Positions 35,326 to 47,218 are shown, numbered from the stretch's first letter. The stretch: DNA of 64,000 nt from Silvanigrella paludirubra (GCF_009208775.1 NZ_WFLM01000003.1:163374-227373), one strand, 5' to 3'. The notes: a model not told the origin generated them from the letters alone. Program-made: numbers and translations.

Positions 35326-35607
35326 TTACATTATTGAGACTCTTCTTGCAAGTAGGTAGAGCATTAAGCTGACAAAATATGTTGCAACAAAAAGAGACAA
35401 ATTCAAAATCAATTTCTCAGAAGGACACTCGTAAACCAGATAAGCTAAAATAGCAAAGCCAAGATACTTCATAGTTATGACTAGTAGCCTACTCAAGAAA
35501 GATGTATTTTGGTTTTTATTTAAAATGAATTTAGCATTGATAAAAACTCCGGCCATAATTAGAATAGCCGATATTACAAACATTATTTGCATAGATAAAC
35601 TACTCAT
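35326..35607 (-). CDS. AtpI-like small membrane protein
   Basis: The product has 93 residues and three or four membrane spans (IMFVISAILIMAGVFINAKFIL, YLGFAILAYLVYE, LILNLSLFVATYFVSLMLYLLARR). Its position before atpB and its size fit AtpI (subunit I), which assists c-ring assembly, although sequence identity is not visible. I chose the ATG at 35607 because AAGGA sits eight bases upstream; it overlaps the preceding stop. An ATG at 35628 is possible. Confidence 0.65.
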   Translation of the reverse strand: MSSLSMQIMFVISAILIMAGVFINAKFILNKNQNTSFLSRLLVITMKYLGFAILAYLVYECPSEKLILNLSLFVATYFVSLMLYLLARRVSIM

Positions 35608-35878
35608 CACGATTGTCCTTGAACTCATTTTTGATTAATAATTTCAAATTTTTATACACAGTTATAAACGAAAGTACAAAAATAAATATGGAAATAAGTA
35701 TTTTTACAGTAAATGGTTCAAAAAATAAATAACTTACAATTTTTTTTCCATTTTCCGTATCTCCTAAAACCCAAATCATTAGAATGATCAAAATAGTTGA
35801 ACTAATCTGACCAAACAAGATTGCAACAGTTCTTAATTCATTATTCATAAAAAAAATACCATTTTTTAGGCAAAACAC
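35600..35878 (-). CDS. AtpZ/AtpI-like small membrane protein
   Basis: The product has 92 residues with two membrane helices (RTVAILFGQISSTILIILMIWVLG and TVKILISIFIFVLSFITVYK) and a charged C-terminus. This hairpin is the build of AtpZ, the small protein encoded first in many atp operons. The GTG at 35878 has GAGG four bases upstream; an ATG at 35848 is a second possibility. It is divergent from dnaA, and its start lies almost on top of the dnaA promoter -35. Confidence 0.6.
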   Translation of the reverse strand: MFCLKNGIFFMNNELRTVAILFGQISSTILIILMIWVLGDTENGKKIVSYLFFEPFTVKILISIFIFVLSFITVYKNLKLLIKNEFKDNRDE

Positions 35879-35907
35879 TTGACCTCAAGAATTTGGCTCG
35901 TAAGAAT
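35879..35907 (+). promoter_or_regulatory. Probable dnaA promoter
   Basis: TTGACC (35879-35884) is followed after 16 bases by TAAGAA(T) at 35901-35907. The start codon of dnaA is 62 bases downstream. No DnaA box lies in this stretch, so classical DnaA autoregulation at its own promoter is not visible. Confidence 0.45.
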
Positions 35908-35968
35908 CAAAACGCAACGCAAAGGCTAAATGCCTCGCTGGCGACAAAACCCAAAACGAGGTTATTTC

Positions 35969-37489
35969 ATGTTAGATAAAGAATCGAACCAAATTTTTTC
36001 TGAAAAACTCCGTACTCGATTTATTGAGTTGGGTCTTTCAAAACAAACTGCAACAAAAATAACCAAACTAATCACACCTGTAAAGATAGATGGAAATACC
36101 ATTATATCCTACTGCTCTGACACTTTTTATAGAGATCACATTATCTCTCCAAAAATAGATGAAATAGAAAAAATAGCTAAAGATTGTTGGGGAAAAGCAT
36201 ACGATTTTAAAATAGAAGGCAACCCTATTGAAGAAAACAGTGCCGTCAAAACAAAAAGCTTTAAAACAAATAAAGAGTCTCAAATTACACTTTTTCCAGA
36301 TGAAAATAACTATTTCCCAGAAAAAAAGAAAAAATTAAAACCCAAAATTTCTTTTCAAGAAATTACTCCTGTAAATGCAATTAAAGAAGAAGAAATAACT
36401 CAAAAATTTGAAGAAAAAAATAATCTTCCAATAAATAATGAAAAACCAAGAACTTTAGATGCTACGCAAAACTTTGGAACTTTTATACGCTGTGAAAGTA
36501 ACCTTGTAGCTTATTCTGCATGTGAAGCGGTAGCAAAAAATCCTGGTAATTTATCTAATCCATTGTTTATTTACGGTGCAACAGGACTTGGTAAAACACA
36601 CCTTCTTCACTCAGTAGGTAATGAAATAATTCAAAAAATTCCAAATGCAAAAATTCTTTATATAACAAGTGAAGACTTCGTAAATGATGTAATTCATAGA
36701 GGGATTCGTGTTGGAAAAATGGATGAAGTTAGATCTAAATATAGTGCTTGTGATGTTTTATTAGTTGATGATATTCAATTTCTTGAAAAAAAAGATGCTT
36801 GTCAAATAGAGTTTTTTCATACATTTAATGAGCTTTATCAAAAAAGAAAACAAATTGTTATTACAAGTGATAAGTTTCCTAAAGACATTCCAAATATTGA
36901 AGAACGCTTAAAAAGTAGATTTTTACAAGGTTTACTTGTTGATATCGAACCACCAGGATTTGAGGATAGAGTTGCTATTATCGAAACAAAAGCAAATTTA
37001 ATTGGTCTTAAAATAAATCAAGAAATTTCTTTTTTAATTGCTACACATGCAAAAACAAACGTAAGAGAAATTCAAGGATTGTTAAAAGATCTTCTTATGA
37101 ATCAGCACATGACCGGGAGAAGCCCTACTATTGAATCTGTAACAACAATTTTAAAAAGAAGATTTCCTACAGGCTCTGTAGAATCTACAATTGATACTGC
37201 CGCAATTCAAAAAGTAGTAGCAAATCATTTTCAAATAAAAATGGCTGATTTAATGGGACAAAGTCGTCAACAAAAATTTGTAATCGCAAGACATATTGCA
37301 ATGTTTTTAGCAAAAGAAATGATTGGTTTACAAATAGTAGCAATCGCAAACGCGTTTGGAAAAAAAGACCACACAACAGTTTTACATGCGATGTCAAAAG
37401 TAAAAGAGCTTTTAGAAAAAGACGATGAGTTCAGAGGCAATTTCATACAAGTAAAAAGAAAAATCGAAGCTCTAATGCAATCTAATTAA
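35969..37489 (+). CDS. dnaA: Chromosomal replication initiator protein DnaA
   Basis: The product has 506 residues from the ATG at 35969, seven bases after GAGG; an upstream in-frame ATG at 35930 lacks a ribosome site. Domain I covers about 1-85. A lysine-rich linker follows (about 100-150). Domain III is an AAA+ module with Walker A GATGLGKTHLLH (from about 203) and Walker B DVLLVDDIQFLEKK. Domain IV has the DNA-binding helix-turn-helix and the signature GKKDHTTVLHAMSKV. It binds the TTATCCACA boxes in the origin 1.1 kb downstream. The stop overlaps the convergent sua5 stop by eight bases. Confidence 0.98.
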   Translation: MLDKESNQIFSEKLRTRFIELGLSKQTATKITKLITPVKIDGNTIISYCSDTFYRDHIISPKIDEIEKIAKDCWGKAYDFKIEGNPIEENSAVKTKSFKTNKESQITLFPDENNYFPEKKKKLKPKISFQEITPVNAIKEEEITQKFEEKNNLPINNEKPRTLDATQNFGTFIRCESNLVAYSACEAVAKNPGNLSNPLFIYGATGLGKTHLLHSVGNEIIQKIPNAKILYITSEDFVNDVIHRGIRVGKMDEVRSKYSACDVLLVDDIQFLEKKDACQIEFFHTFNELYQKRKQIVITSDKFPKDIPNIEERLKSRFLQGLLVDIEPPGFEDRVAIIETKANLIGLKINQEISFLIATHAKTNVREIQGLLKDLLMNQHMTGRSPTIESVTTILKRRFPTGSVESTIDTAAIQKVVANHFQIKMADLMGQSRQQKFVIARHIAMFLAKEMIGLQIVAIANAFGKKDHTTVLHAMSKVKELLEKDDEFRGNFIQVKRKIEALMQSN

Positions 37490-38597
37490 TTAGTACAAAT
37501 TTACCAGATGCTGCTCTATAAATTCTGTCAAAAATAGCACTTAAATTCTCATTATTTTCATAATTTAAATCTGGTAATAAAATAAACTCAGCATTTTCAA
37601 TTATCTCTGCTTTTCTTAAAAAATGAAATAAATTTTTACTTGCTTCTTTAGAATCTCCTGAATCAGATAAGTCTAAGTAGCACAGTGAAAGTTCTTTGAA
37701 TTTTAAATTTTTAGAATTGAAATCAATTAAAACGGATTTTGATAATAAGTTTTTTGAAAATAATGGAATATTTTTATTTAATTTTAATTCATTATTTTTA
37801 ATAATAAATGATTCAATATTTGGTGAATAATGTGTTAATAATTGTCCAGGAGAGTCTAGGTTAGTTGATAATTCCTGATCTTCATTTATTATTTTCACTT
37901 CTCTTTTAACTAAATTTACTTTTATATTTACATTATTTTCATTTAATACATTATTTAATTGAAGTGAACTAATAGCTCCTGGTCTTAAAATAGAAATTTC
38001 GTTATTTTCAGATATTTTAACTACTGTTGATTCAATTCCTATATCGCATTCTTCTATTTGATTTATAATATATAAATCTGGGAAGCTTCCTAAATCATCA
38101 TAAACATGATTTGCTTTAGTCGGACTTACATGACCGAATCGATTTGCACTAGGAGCAGCGATTGGAAAATTTACTTTTTTTAGCAAACTTAAAGCAATTT
38201 TTCCCGATGGAATACGAATAGCGATAGAATCTCCACCAGCAGTGATAAGTTTGGGGATATTTTTGGAGGCCTTCACAATTAATGTCAAAGGACCTGGCCA
38301 AAATTTCTTACCAAGAATGTCAAAACAATGTCTTTGAAATGAAGTCATTTCTGTTAAGCTTTCAGCTTGGAATATTTCACTTATATGAACGATAAGAGGA
38401 TCTGACTTTGGCCTTCCTTTGGCAAAGAAAATTTTTTCTAATGCTTTCTCATCAAGCGCATTTGCTCCCAAGCCGTAAACTGTTTCCGTGGGAAATGCGA
38501 CTAAGTTACTTGCTTGTAAAGCATGGGCACACAGATCCATTGATTCTTCAGAGAAATTTAAGATTTTTGCCACTTGTATCTCCAATTTTTGATTCAT
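37482..38597 (-). CDS. L-threonylcarbamoyladenylate synthase (Sua5)
   Basis: The product has 371 residues. The YrdC domain (about 25-215) has LVAFPTETVYGLGANALDE, FFAKGRPKSDPLIVHI and FPIAAPSANRFGHVSPT, which make the ATP/threonine/bicarbonate site of the t6A tRNA-modification pathway. A Sua5 C-terminal domain follows, SPGQLLTHYSPN being the typical linker. The gene points away from oriC and sits between dnaA and the origin, so dnaA is not next to its boxes. Its first codons lie 19 bases left of the first DnaA box. Confidence 0.93.
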   Translation of the reverse strand: MNQKLEIQVAKILNFSEESMDLCAHALQASNLVAFPTETVYGLGANALDEKALEKIFFAKGRPKSDPLIVHISEIFQAESLTEMTSFQRHCFDILGKKFWPGPLTLIVKASKNIPKLITAGGDSIAIRIPSGKIALSLLKKVNFPIAAPSANRFGHVSPTKANHVYDDLGSFPDLYIINQIEECDIGIESTVVKISENNEISILRPGAISSLQLNNVLNENNVNIKVNLVKREVKIINEDQELSTNLDSPGQLLTHYSPNIESFIIKNNELKLNKNIPLFSKNLLSKSVLIDFNSKNLKFKELSLCYLDLSDSGDSKEASKNLFHFLRKAEIIENAEFILLPDLNYENNENLSAIFDRIYRAASGKFVLIN

Positions 38598-38802
38598 TTC
38601 GAGTTCTTAATAGACTTATCCACATGTTATCCACATAGGAAATAGGACCTCACCTCAATCGCATTTTTTCCATATTTTAGAATGATTTTCAAGGTTTTTA
38701 CAAAAAGTTATCCACATCAAAAATCAAAGTTATCCACATACTCACATAAAAATTTAGTTACTCTATCTCACTTTTGGGAATCTTTACAGATCTCATTTTC
38801 TA

Positions 38803-38844
38803 TGTGGATAAGATGTGGATAAAGTGTGGACAACCTGTGGATAA
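38803..38844 (-). repeat. Reverse-oriented DnaA-box array, 11-bp period
   Basis: Four boxes in the TGTGGATAA orientation start at 38803, 38814, 38825 and 38836, exactly 11 bases apart. The third is a variant (TGTGGACAA). One DNA turn per box would put the DnaA monomers on one face of the helix. Confidence 0.95.
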
Positions 38845-38872
38845 CTAAAACGCTTAAAATTAATGCAGCAAG

Positions 38873-38934
38873 TTATCCACCAAAATTTTAGCTTATCCAC
38901 ACTTTATCCACACTTTATCCACATCTTATCCACA
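38873..38934 (+). repeat. Forward-oriented DnaA-box array, 11-bp period
   Basis: Four perfect TTATCCACA boxes start at 38893, 38904, 38915 and 38926, again exactly 11 bases apart, preceded by a near-box (TTATCCACC) at 38873. With the reverse array it forms a large inverted repeat: CCACACTTTATCCACATC is found in both when one is reversed. Confidence 0.95.
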
Positions 38935-39002
38935 GGTTTTTTAGTACTCAAAAACGCCTCTAGTTATTGATTTATAATATATATTTTAAATCCTCATTTG
39001 TG

Positions 39003-39040
39003 TTATCCACATAAAATAGCTTCACCTACTACTACTTCTA
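39003..39040 (+). promoter_or_regulatory. DnaA box followed by DnaA-trio tract
   Basis: A box TTATCCACA (39003-39011) is followed by a 14-base spacer and then CTA CTA CTA CTT CTA (39026-39040). The complementary strand reads GAT GAT GAT GAA GAT in the 3' to 5' direction, the pattern of DnaA-trios that guide DnaA onto single-stranded DNA. AT-rich sequence follows. The box-trio-AT order matches the known basal unwinding element. Confidence 0.7.
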
Positions 39041-39110
39041 ATAAAAAGTTTTTAAATTTCTTATAAAGTGTATAAGAAGAGTTACTCAAGTACTCATGCT
39101 TGAACAGCTG

Positions 39111-39141
39111 TTGACAATAGGTTAAGCAAACACTGTATAGA
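39111..39141 (+). promoter_or_regulatory. Possible dnaN promoter
   Basis: TTGACA (39111-39116) and TATAGA (39136-39141) are separated by 19 bases, wider than ideal, with TG just before the -10. If real, transcription starts after 39145 and rules out the ATG at 39141 for dnaN. Confidence 0.4.
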
Positions 39142-39164
39142 TGAATTTTTTCAAAGGTGGACAT

Positions 39165-40349
39165 ATGTTTAAAAAGAGCAAATGTTTTTTTTCATCCGAC
39201 GTCCAAAGTATAAGTCCTGAAATTTCTGCTGAGTTTGACAGGGACAAATTAGCTAGTGCGTTATTATCCGTAAGTGCAGCACAAATTGACCCTGATATTG
39301 GTTGGGTACAACTTTCTTTTTCCGGTGGTAAAAGAGTTGTTATTTCTTCTATAAGTCACAATCTTGCAATTAAATGTGAAATAGAAACGCCTTATACAGG
39401 ACAAGGAGTTATTAAGGTTTCTGGAAAGCAGTTTTCAGACTATGTTAAACAACTTCCTTCAACTAAAGTCTATTTAAAAGCCGAACTCCCTTCTAGAATT
39501 CAATTAAGATGTGGAAGAAGTTCTGCTAAAATACAACTTGTACATGATCAATCACAAAGTAAAATTGATATTCCACAAGCAGGAACTTTAGTAAAAATCA
39601 AAGGAAATTTAATTGAACGCTGGGTTTCAAGCTTTAAAGATTTTGTTTCTGTTGATGATAATAGATTTTATGCAAATGGTGCCTTAATTTGGGCAGAAAA
39701 AAATTCCGAAAATAGTTCTGTTTTACATGCAGTAGCAAGTGATGCTTTAAGATTAGCAAAATCATCATTGAATGAAGGCGTTCAAATTGAAAATTTGGAT
39801 TCAAGTCAAGTTTTAATTCCTAGAAAAGCTTTAGAAGAATTAAAAAGAGTAGCTACTTTAGAACCTGAAAAAGAATTTAGTTTAAAATGGCATGAAAAAG
39901 AGCTCTTTTTTTCTGTTGAAGCTGATGAATATACGATGTTTGCAAAATGTATTGCGGGACAATATCCTCCTTATGAAGCAGCTATACCTCAAAAAATAAA
40001 TACAGAAATTCAACTAGATTTAAAATCAATTCAAGATAGTGTAAAGCGTTCTCTTCTTTTTGCTGACAAAAATAAAGTGATGAAATTACATTTTGAAAAT
40101 TCACTTTTAACGATGGCAAGTTCCACCCCTGGTCAAAAAGAAGGCGAAGAGGTGATCGAAATGAGTGCATCTATAGCATCTCCATTTGAAGTGAACTATA
40201 ACGGATCTTTGATTATGGGTATTTTAGGGGTTTTATCTGGATTACGTGTTCAATTTGCTTGGGAAAATATGAACAGACCTGTTAAAATCACTGGCGAAAG
40301 TCAAAGAGGTTTAGAAGTTTTTTATCTTCTAGTGCCAGCTCGTTTTTAA
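39165..40349 (+). CDS. dnaN: DNA polymerase III beta subunit (sliding clamp)
   Basis: The product has 394 residues. It begins with ISPEISAEFDRDKLASALLSV, as expected for the first clamp domain after a short N-terminal extension. Middle marks are VLIPRKALEELKR, KCIAGQYPPYEAAIP and the C-terminal domain. It ends with EVFYLLVPARF, where E. coli has a VVMPMRL-like end. It forms the dimeric ring that tethers polymerase and partners to DNA. The ATG at 39165 follows AGGTGG; an ATG at 39141 overlaps the putative -10. The gap to gyrB is 42 bases and no recF is present between them. Confidence 0.95.
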   Translation: MFKKSKCFFSSDVQSISPEISAEFDRDKLASALLSVSAAQIDPDIGWVQLSFSGGKRVVISSISHNLAIKCEIETPYTGQGVIKVSGKQFSDYVKQLPSTKVYLKAELPSRIQLRCGRSSAKIQLVHDQSQSKIDIPQAGTLVKIKGNLIERWVSSFKDFVSVDDNRFYANGALIWAEKNSENSSVLHAVASDALRLAKSSLNEGVQIENLDSSQVLIPRKALEELKRVATLEPEKEFSLKWHEKELFFSVEADEYTMFAKCIAGQYPPYEAAIPQKINTEIQLDLKSIQDSVKRSLLFADKNKVMKLHFENSLLTMASSTPGQKEGEEVIEMSASIASPFEVNYNGSLIMGILGVLSGLRVQFAWENMNRPVKITGESQRGLEVFYLLVPARF

Positions 40350-40376
40350 GTCCGTATTTGAGTTTTTAATTTTTGA

Positions 40377-42842
<2,466 letters not shown>

Positions 42843-42875
42843 TTAAAGTATAAAAAAAAAGTTGGAAAAAAGATT

Positions 42876-45350
42876 ATGTCACTAGAAAAAATGAGTGTTC
42901 TTTCAGCAAATATTAACGATGAAATGAAAAATGCTTATCTCGATTACGCCATGAGCGTAATCGTAAGTCGTGCTCTTCCCGATGTACGCGATGGTATGAA
43001 GCCAGTTCATAGACGAGTTTTATATGCTATGTATGAACAAAATAACGTTCATAATAAACCTTTTAAAAAATCGGCGCGTATTGTTGGTGATGTGTTAGGT
43101 AAATACCACCCTCATGGAGATAGTGCAGTTTATGGAGCTCTAGTTAGGTTAACTCAAGACTTTTCTATGCGTTATCCTTTAATAGATGGTCAAGGAAACT
43201 TCGGTTCGATTGACGGCGACTCTGCTGCGGCAATGCGTTATACGGAAATTCGTTTAGCAAAAATTTCCGAAGCACTTATGGCTGATATTGAAGAAGATAC
43301 AGTCGACTTTGGTCCTAACTACGATAATAGTGAAACACAGCCTCTTGTTTTGCCAACTGTATTGCCTCAATTATTAATTAATGGACAAAGCGGTATTGCT
43401 GTTGGAATGGCAACAAATATACCTCCGCACAATTTAGGCGAAGTGATTGATGCTTTGTTGCATATGCTAGAAAAAGGGAAAACAACTGTTGATCAAATTA
43501 TGCATTTTATCAAAGGCCCAGATTTTCCTACATATGGCATGATATGTGGTTTAAAAGGGATTCAAGATGCGTACCGTACAGGTAGAGGAAGTATTGTTGT
43601 TAGAGGTAGAGCTGCTGTTGAATCCACTAAAGGTGGAAGAGAGCAAATCATAGTAACAGAACTTCCTTATCAAGTGAATAAATTAACTTGGATCGAAAAA
43701 ATTGCTGAACTAGTTAAAGACGAAGAAGTTCAGGGTATTTCTGATATTCGTGACGAAAGTAACAAAGAAGGTATTCGCGTTGTTATTGAAATTAAAAAAG
43801 GTGAAAATGCAGAAGTTATATTAAATCATCTTTATAAAAGAACACGTTTACAAGACTCCTTTGGCGTAAACATGGTTTGTATTGTTAGAGGCGTTCCTCG
43901 TTTACTTAATATTAAAGAAACATTGGAATATTTCTTAGAACATCGTCTAGAAGTGATTACGCGTCGAACTACATTCCGCTTACGCAAAGCAGAAGATCGT
44001 TTGCACATTTTAGAAGGCTTAAAAATAGCAGTCGATAATATAGATAAAGTTGTTGCTATTATACGTGGTGCAGATAGCCGTGATGACGCAAAAGAAAAAC
44101 TAATTTCAGCCTATTCATTATCTGAAAAACAAGTTGGCGCTATTCTTGATATGCGTTTAGTTCAATTAACAGGCTTGGAAAGAGATAAAATAATTGCTGA
44201 GCATAAAGAAACATTAGCAATCATTGCAGACTTGCAAGATATATTAAATAAACCAGAAAGAGTTCGTGCAATTGTTAAAGAAGAGTTTATTAATTTAAAA
44301 AATTTACATAATGATAAAAGACGTACTGAAATTGTTGCAGATGCTGGAGATGTCGATATAGCAAGTTTAATTCCTCCTGCTGATGTTTTTGTAACTTTTT
44401 CAAGTTCTGGATATATTAAACGTGTAAATCAAGACGAATTTAGAACGCAAAATAGAGCTGGAAAAGGAAAAACAGGAGCAGCATTAAAAGAAAATGATGT
44501 TGTTAAGTTTACATTCCATGCGCATACTCATGATTATGTTCTTATGTTCTCAAATCTTGGAAAAGTTTATAGCTTTAAGGTTTATGAATTGCCAGAAGCA
44601 TCCGCTACTGCAAGAGGTAAATCTATAAATCAAATTTTAACTATGTCTAGTAATGAACAAATTACGGCTATGTTACCCGTTAAAGAGTTTGTTGAAAATC
44701 AACATATTTTAATGGTAACTAAACAAGGAACAATTAAAAAGACAGAATTATCTTCGTTTTCAAATATTCGTGCTGGCGGGTTAAGAGCTGTTACTTTAGA
44801 AGATGGAGACACTTTAGTTTCTGTTAAAATCACATCTGGAAAAAATGAAATTATTATTGCTACAGCTAATGGCCAAGCAGTTCGTTTTGATGAAGATGAT
44901 GTTCGCTCAATGGGAAGAACAGCTAAAGGCGTTAAAGGAATTACTATAGACGATGAAGAAAAAGACTATGTAGTTGCTGCAGAAGTTGTACACCCTGAAG
45001 AAAGTTTATTAGTTGTTACTGAAAACGGTTACGGCAAAAGAAGTAAATTAGAAGAATATAGAAAAACAAGTCGTGGTGCAAAAGGCGTAAAAACGATTAA
45101 AATAAGTGAACGTAACGGAAAAGTAATTACAATGATTTCCGTTTCTGAAGACTCCGATATTATGTTTACAACAAATACAGGTAGAGTCTTAAGAATTTCA
45201 GTTTCTTCATTAAGAGTTATGGGACGAGTTACTCAAGGTGTTTGTTTAATGAGAATTCTTGAAGATGAAAAAATTGTTTCAGTTTCCACTCCAAGTGAAT
45301 TTGATGACACACCTGTTACTCAAATAGAATCTGTTGAAGAGGTTGAATAA
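42876..45350 (+). CDS. gyrA: DNA gyrase subunit A
   Basis: The product has 824 residues. The breakage-reunion domain has [27 protein letters not shown] and the active-site Tyr in [10 protein letters not shown]. The C-terminal half is a six-bladed pinwheel with repeats such as [19 protein letters not shown] and the GyrA-box-like RAGKGKTGA. In the quinolone pocket the numbering matches E. coli: Ser83 is kept, but residue 87 is Gly (codon GGA at 43134) instead of Asp. It cuts and rejoins DNA in the gyrase tetramer. The next gene, a lipoprotein, starts five bases after the stop. Confidence 0.98.
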   Translation: MSLEKMSVLSANINDEMKNAYLDYAMSVIVSRALPDVRDGMKPVHRRVLYAMYEQNNVHNKPFKKSARIVGDVLGKYHPHGDSAVYGALVRLTQDFSMRYPLIDGQGNFGSIDGDSAAAMRYTEIRLAKISEALMADIEEDTVDFGPNYDNSETQPLVLPTVLPQLLINGQSGIAVGMATNIPPHNLGEVIDALLHMLEKGKTTVDQIMHFIKGPDFPTYGMICGLKGIQDAYRTGRGSIVVRGRAAVESTKGGREQIIVTELPYQVNKLTWIEKIAELVKDEEVQGISDIRDESNKEGIRVVIEIKKGENAEVILNHLYKRTRLQDSFGVNMVCIVRGVPRLLNIKETLEYFLEHRLEVITRRTTFRLRKAEDRLHILEGLKIAVDNIDKVVAIIRGADSRDDAKEKLISAYSLSEKQVGAILDMRLVQLTGLERDKIIAEHKETLAIIADLQDILNKPERVRAIVKEEFINLKNLHNDKRRTEIVADAGDVDIASLIPPADVFVTFSSSGYIKRVNQDEFRTQNRAGKGKTGAALKENDVVKFTFHAHTHDYVLMFSNLGKVYSFKVYELPEASATARGKSINQILTMSSNEQITAMLPVKEFVENQHILMVTKQGTIKKTELSSFSNIRAGGLRAVTLEDGDTLVSVKITSGKNEIIIATANGQAVRFDEDDVRSMGRTAKGVKGITIDDEEKDYVVAAEVVHPEESLLVVTENGYGKRSKLEEYRKTSRGAKGVKTIKISERNGKVITMISVSEDSDIMFTTNTGRVLRISVSSLRVMGRVTQGVCLMRILEDEKIVSVSTPSEFDDTPVTQIESVEEVE

Positions 45351-45355
45351 TTAAT

Positions 45356-47218
45356 ATGAAATTAAAATTAAACAAGAGTTTTATTTTTTCTTCTATAATT
45401 ATTATGATTTCTTCTTTAGTATTTTCATGCGGTAAAAGATCTAAGGCTCCACCAATTGGCAATAATATGTCTTTTCCTGGTTCAATGATTGCCTTAGGAA
45501 CAACAGATTTTTTATTATTAAACACGTCTGCAAATGGTGACTACTCAGATGGATCTATTCAAAGATATACAGTAGATTCATCAGGAAACCATACTTTTAT
45601 TTCAGCTATGTCTGTCCCCGCTCATGGAACAGAAATAGCTGTGAGCTCTGATAGTAAATTAGTTGCATTATCTTTTGATGGAAGTTATTCAAACACTCAA
45701 GTTCAATTTTATAATTATTCAAATAAAAATAGTCCTTCTTTACTCCCAATAAATCTTTCTTTGCCTTCTTCTGGGGGCAAGCAGGCAGTAAAAAGAACTG
45801 GTTTTTTTAAAAGGACTGCCGATAATAGTTACTACTTTTATGGTTCAATTTTAACATTTCCAAATGACGATGGTTCTAATGGAAATATTCCATCAAGAGT
45901 TTTTGTTGCAAAAATTGATAGTAGTTTTTCTTCTGTTCAATTATTATTTATTCTTTCTTACGGATTGAACGATACAAATTCTTTGTCACCAAATTCAACT
46001 TCTATAAATTCCGCCGTGACTTCAAATAATGCTCAATATACTTTTGGATATGGTGCACCAACTTATGTTGGTGGAGGAAATGATTTATTTATAGCATTTC
46101 CTACTGGGTCAATTGGTGGATTTAATAATGGAGTGAACTCATATCCTGTTTTACCTGATGCTTTGACGTATTTATCGGGTACTTCAAATAGCACGACATG
46201 TAATGGAGTTGCTTGTAAAATTTTACCTGATTTTAGAACAATTTCTTTAGCTGCAGTGGATATGGCAGATATTGTGGCCGGAAAATCTGTTAATAATTCA
46301 ACCTATTTTGTTCCTTTATTATGGAATCAAAATGGTATGGGATATCGTTCTACAACAAATGGAACTCTAATTACATATCCAAATAATACTAATAATTCTG
46401 ATCTTAATTCCTTTTCTTATCAATATGGCTTTTGGTCTTCGTATTGGGCAAATACTTCAAATGTAGGTTCTGGTGCTACTTCTTGTTATGCAACAACAGG
46501 AACAACAAGTGCAAATCAATATCAAGTTTTAGGCGATAATTCGGTTTTTGTTGCTAAAAGTGGATTAAATGGAAACAATGATAATTCAAATGGTGGTAAA
46601 ACGGGAAATGGAACAGAAGTTCTTGCTTTAACTGGTTTTGATAATTTAAGATCAAATATTAATGTGATTAAAGGATTAAGAACTGCTTCTGGTGATTCAG
46701 ATTTTAATAAAATTTCTGCTTATCAAATAATAGATTTTTATAATGCGGCAAAGACTTCATTAAATACAAGTACAACGTGGACTTCAACTGTGGGCCCTTT
46801 AACTCCATTTATGTTTTCTAGAACTTCTAATGTAAGTAATTTTGATAATACAGGCGCAGGAATAGCTAACATAAGTGTTGTAAAATTTGCATCATCAAAT
46901 ACATGTAGACCGTATTGGGCTCGAAATACAGTAACATCCGGTTCATTAGGAAGAGATACTGCTTGGCTTATATCTAGTCCTGTAACTATGACATCATCTT
47001 CTGGTGGCTATGCGACCTATCAAAATTTAACAATAGATCCAACACAACCATCTGTGTTTAATTTTAGCGCAGGTTCAGGTGCTCAATCTTGTACCGATGT
47101 TTTACCAATAGCGGATAATCCGAAAGTTTTTTGTGTAAATTATTTGTATTCAACCATCTCAAGATATAAAGTTTCATCATCTGCTAATAGTGATCCTGTT
47201 ATTTTTACTGAATATTAA
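45356..47218 (+). CDS. Large Ser/Asn-rich lipoprotein of unknown function
   Basis: The product has 620 residues. Residues 1-25 are a lipoprotein signal (FSSIIIMISSLVFSC), with the lipid-anchored Cys in the lipobox VFSC. The mature protein is rich in Ser, Asn, Thr and Gly and has repeated short strands. Examples are DGSIQRYTVDSSGNHTFISA and VSSDSKLVALSFDGSYSNTQ, which resemble propeller blades such as in YncE-type proteins. Several cysteines lie late in the chain. No catalytic motif was seen. It begins five bases after gyrA, so it is probably read through from the gyrase operon. Confidence 0.75.
   Translation: MKLKLNKSFIFSSIIIMISSLVFSCGKRSKAPPIGNNMSFPGSMIALGTTDFLLLNTSANGDYSDGSIQRYTVDSSGNHTFISAMSVPAHGTEIAVSSDSKLVALSFDGSYSNTQVQFYNYSNKNSPSLLPINLSLPSSGGKQAVKRTGFFKRTADNSYYFYGSILTFPNDDGSNGNIPSRVFVAKIDSSFSSVQLLFILSYGLNDTNSLSPNSTSINSAVTSNNAQYTFGYGAPTYVGGGNDLFIAFPTGSIGGFNNGVNSYPVLPDALTYLSGTSNSTTCNGVACKILPDFRTISLAAVDMADIVAGKSVNNSTYFVPLLWNQNGMGYRSTTNGTLITYPNNTNNSDLNSFSYQYGFWSSYWANTSNVGSGATSCYATTGTTSANQYQVLGDNSVFVAKSGLNGNNDNSNGGKTGNGTEVLALTGFDNLRSNINVIKGLRTASGDSDFNKISAYQIIDFYNAAKTSLNTSTTWTSTVGPLTPFMFSRTSNVSNFDNTGAGIANISVVKFASSNTCRPYWARNTVTSGSLGRDTAWLISSPVTMTSSSGGYATYQNLTIDPTQPSVFNFSAGSGAQSCTDVLPIADNPKVFCVNYLYSTISRYKVSSSANSDPVIFTEY

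Larger units (their letters stand above)
38598..39110. other. oriC, chromosomal replication origin
   Basis: The gap between sua5 and dnaN holds at least fourteen TTATCCACA-type DnaA boxes. Forward boxes are at 38616, 38627, 38708 and 38730. A reverse array of four is at 38803-38844, with one variant. A forward array of four is at 38893-38934, plus a near-box at 38873. A forward box is at 39003. It ends in a DnaA-trio tract (39026-39040) followed by AT-rich DNA (39041-39070), a likely unwinding site. It is placed next to dnaN-gyrB-gyrA, as in many bacteria. Confidence 0.95.

Noticed and set aside
38600-39020. Regular short repeats that might be taken for a CRISPR array
   Set aside because: The repeat is nine bases with two-base spacing in both orientations, and it is the DnaA box; there are no spacers or cas genes.
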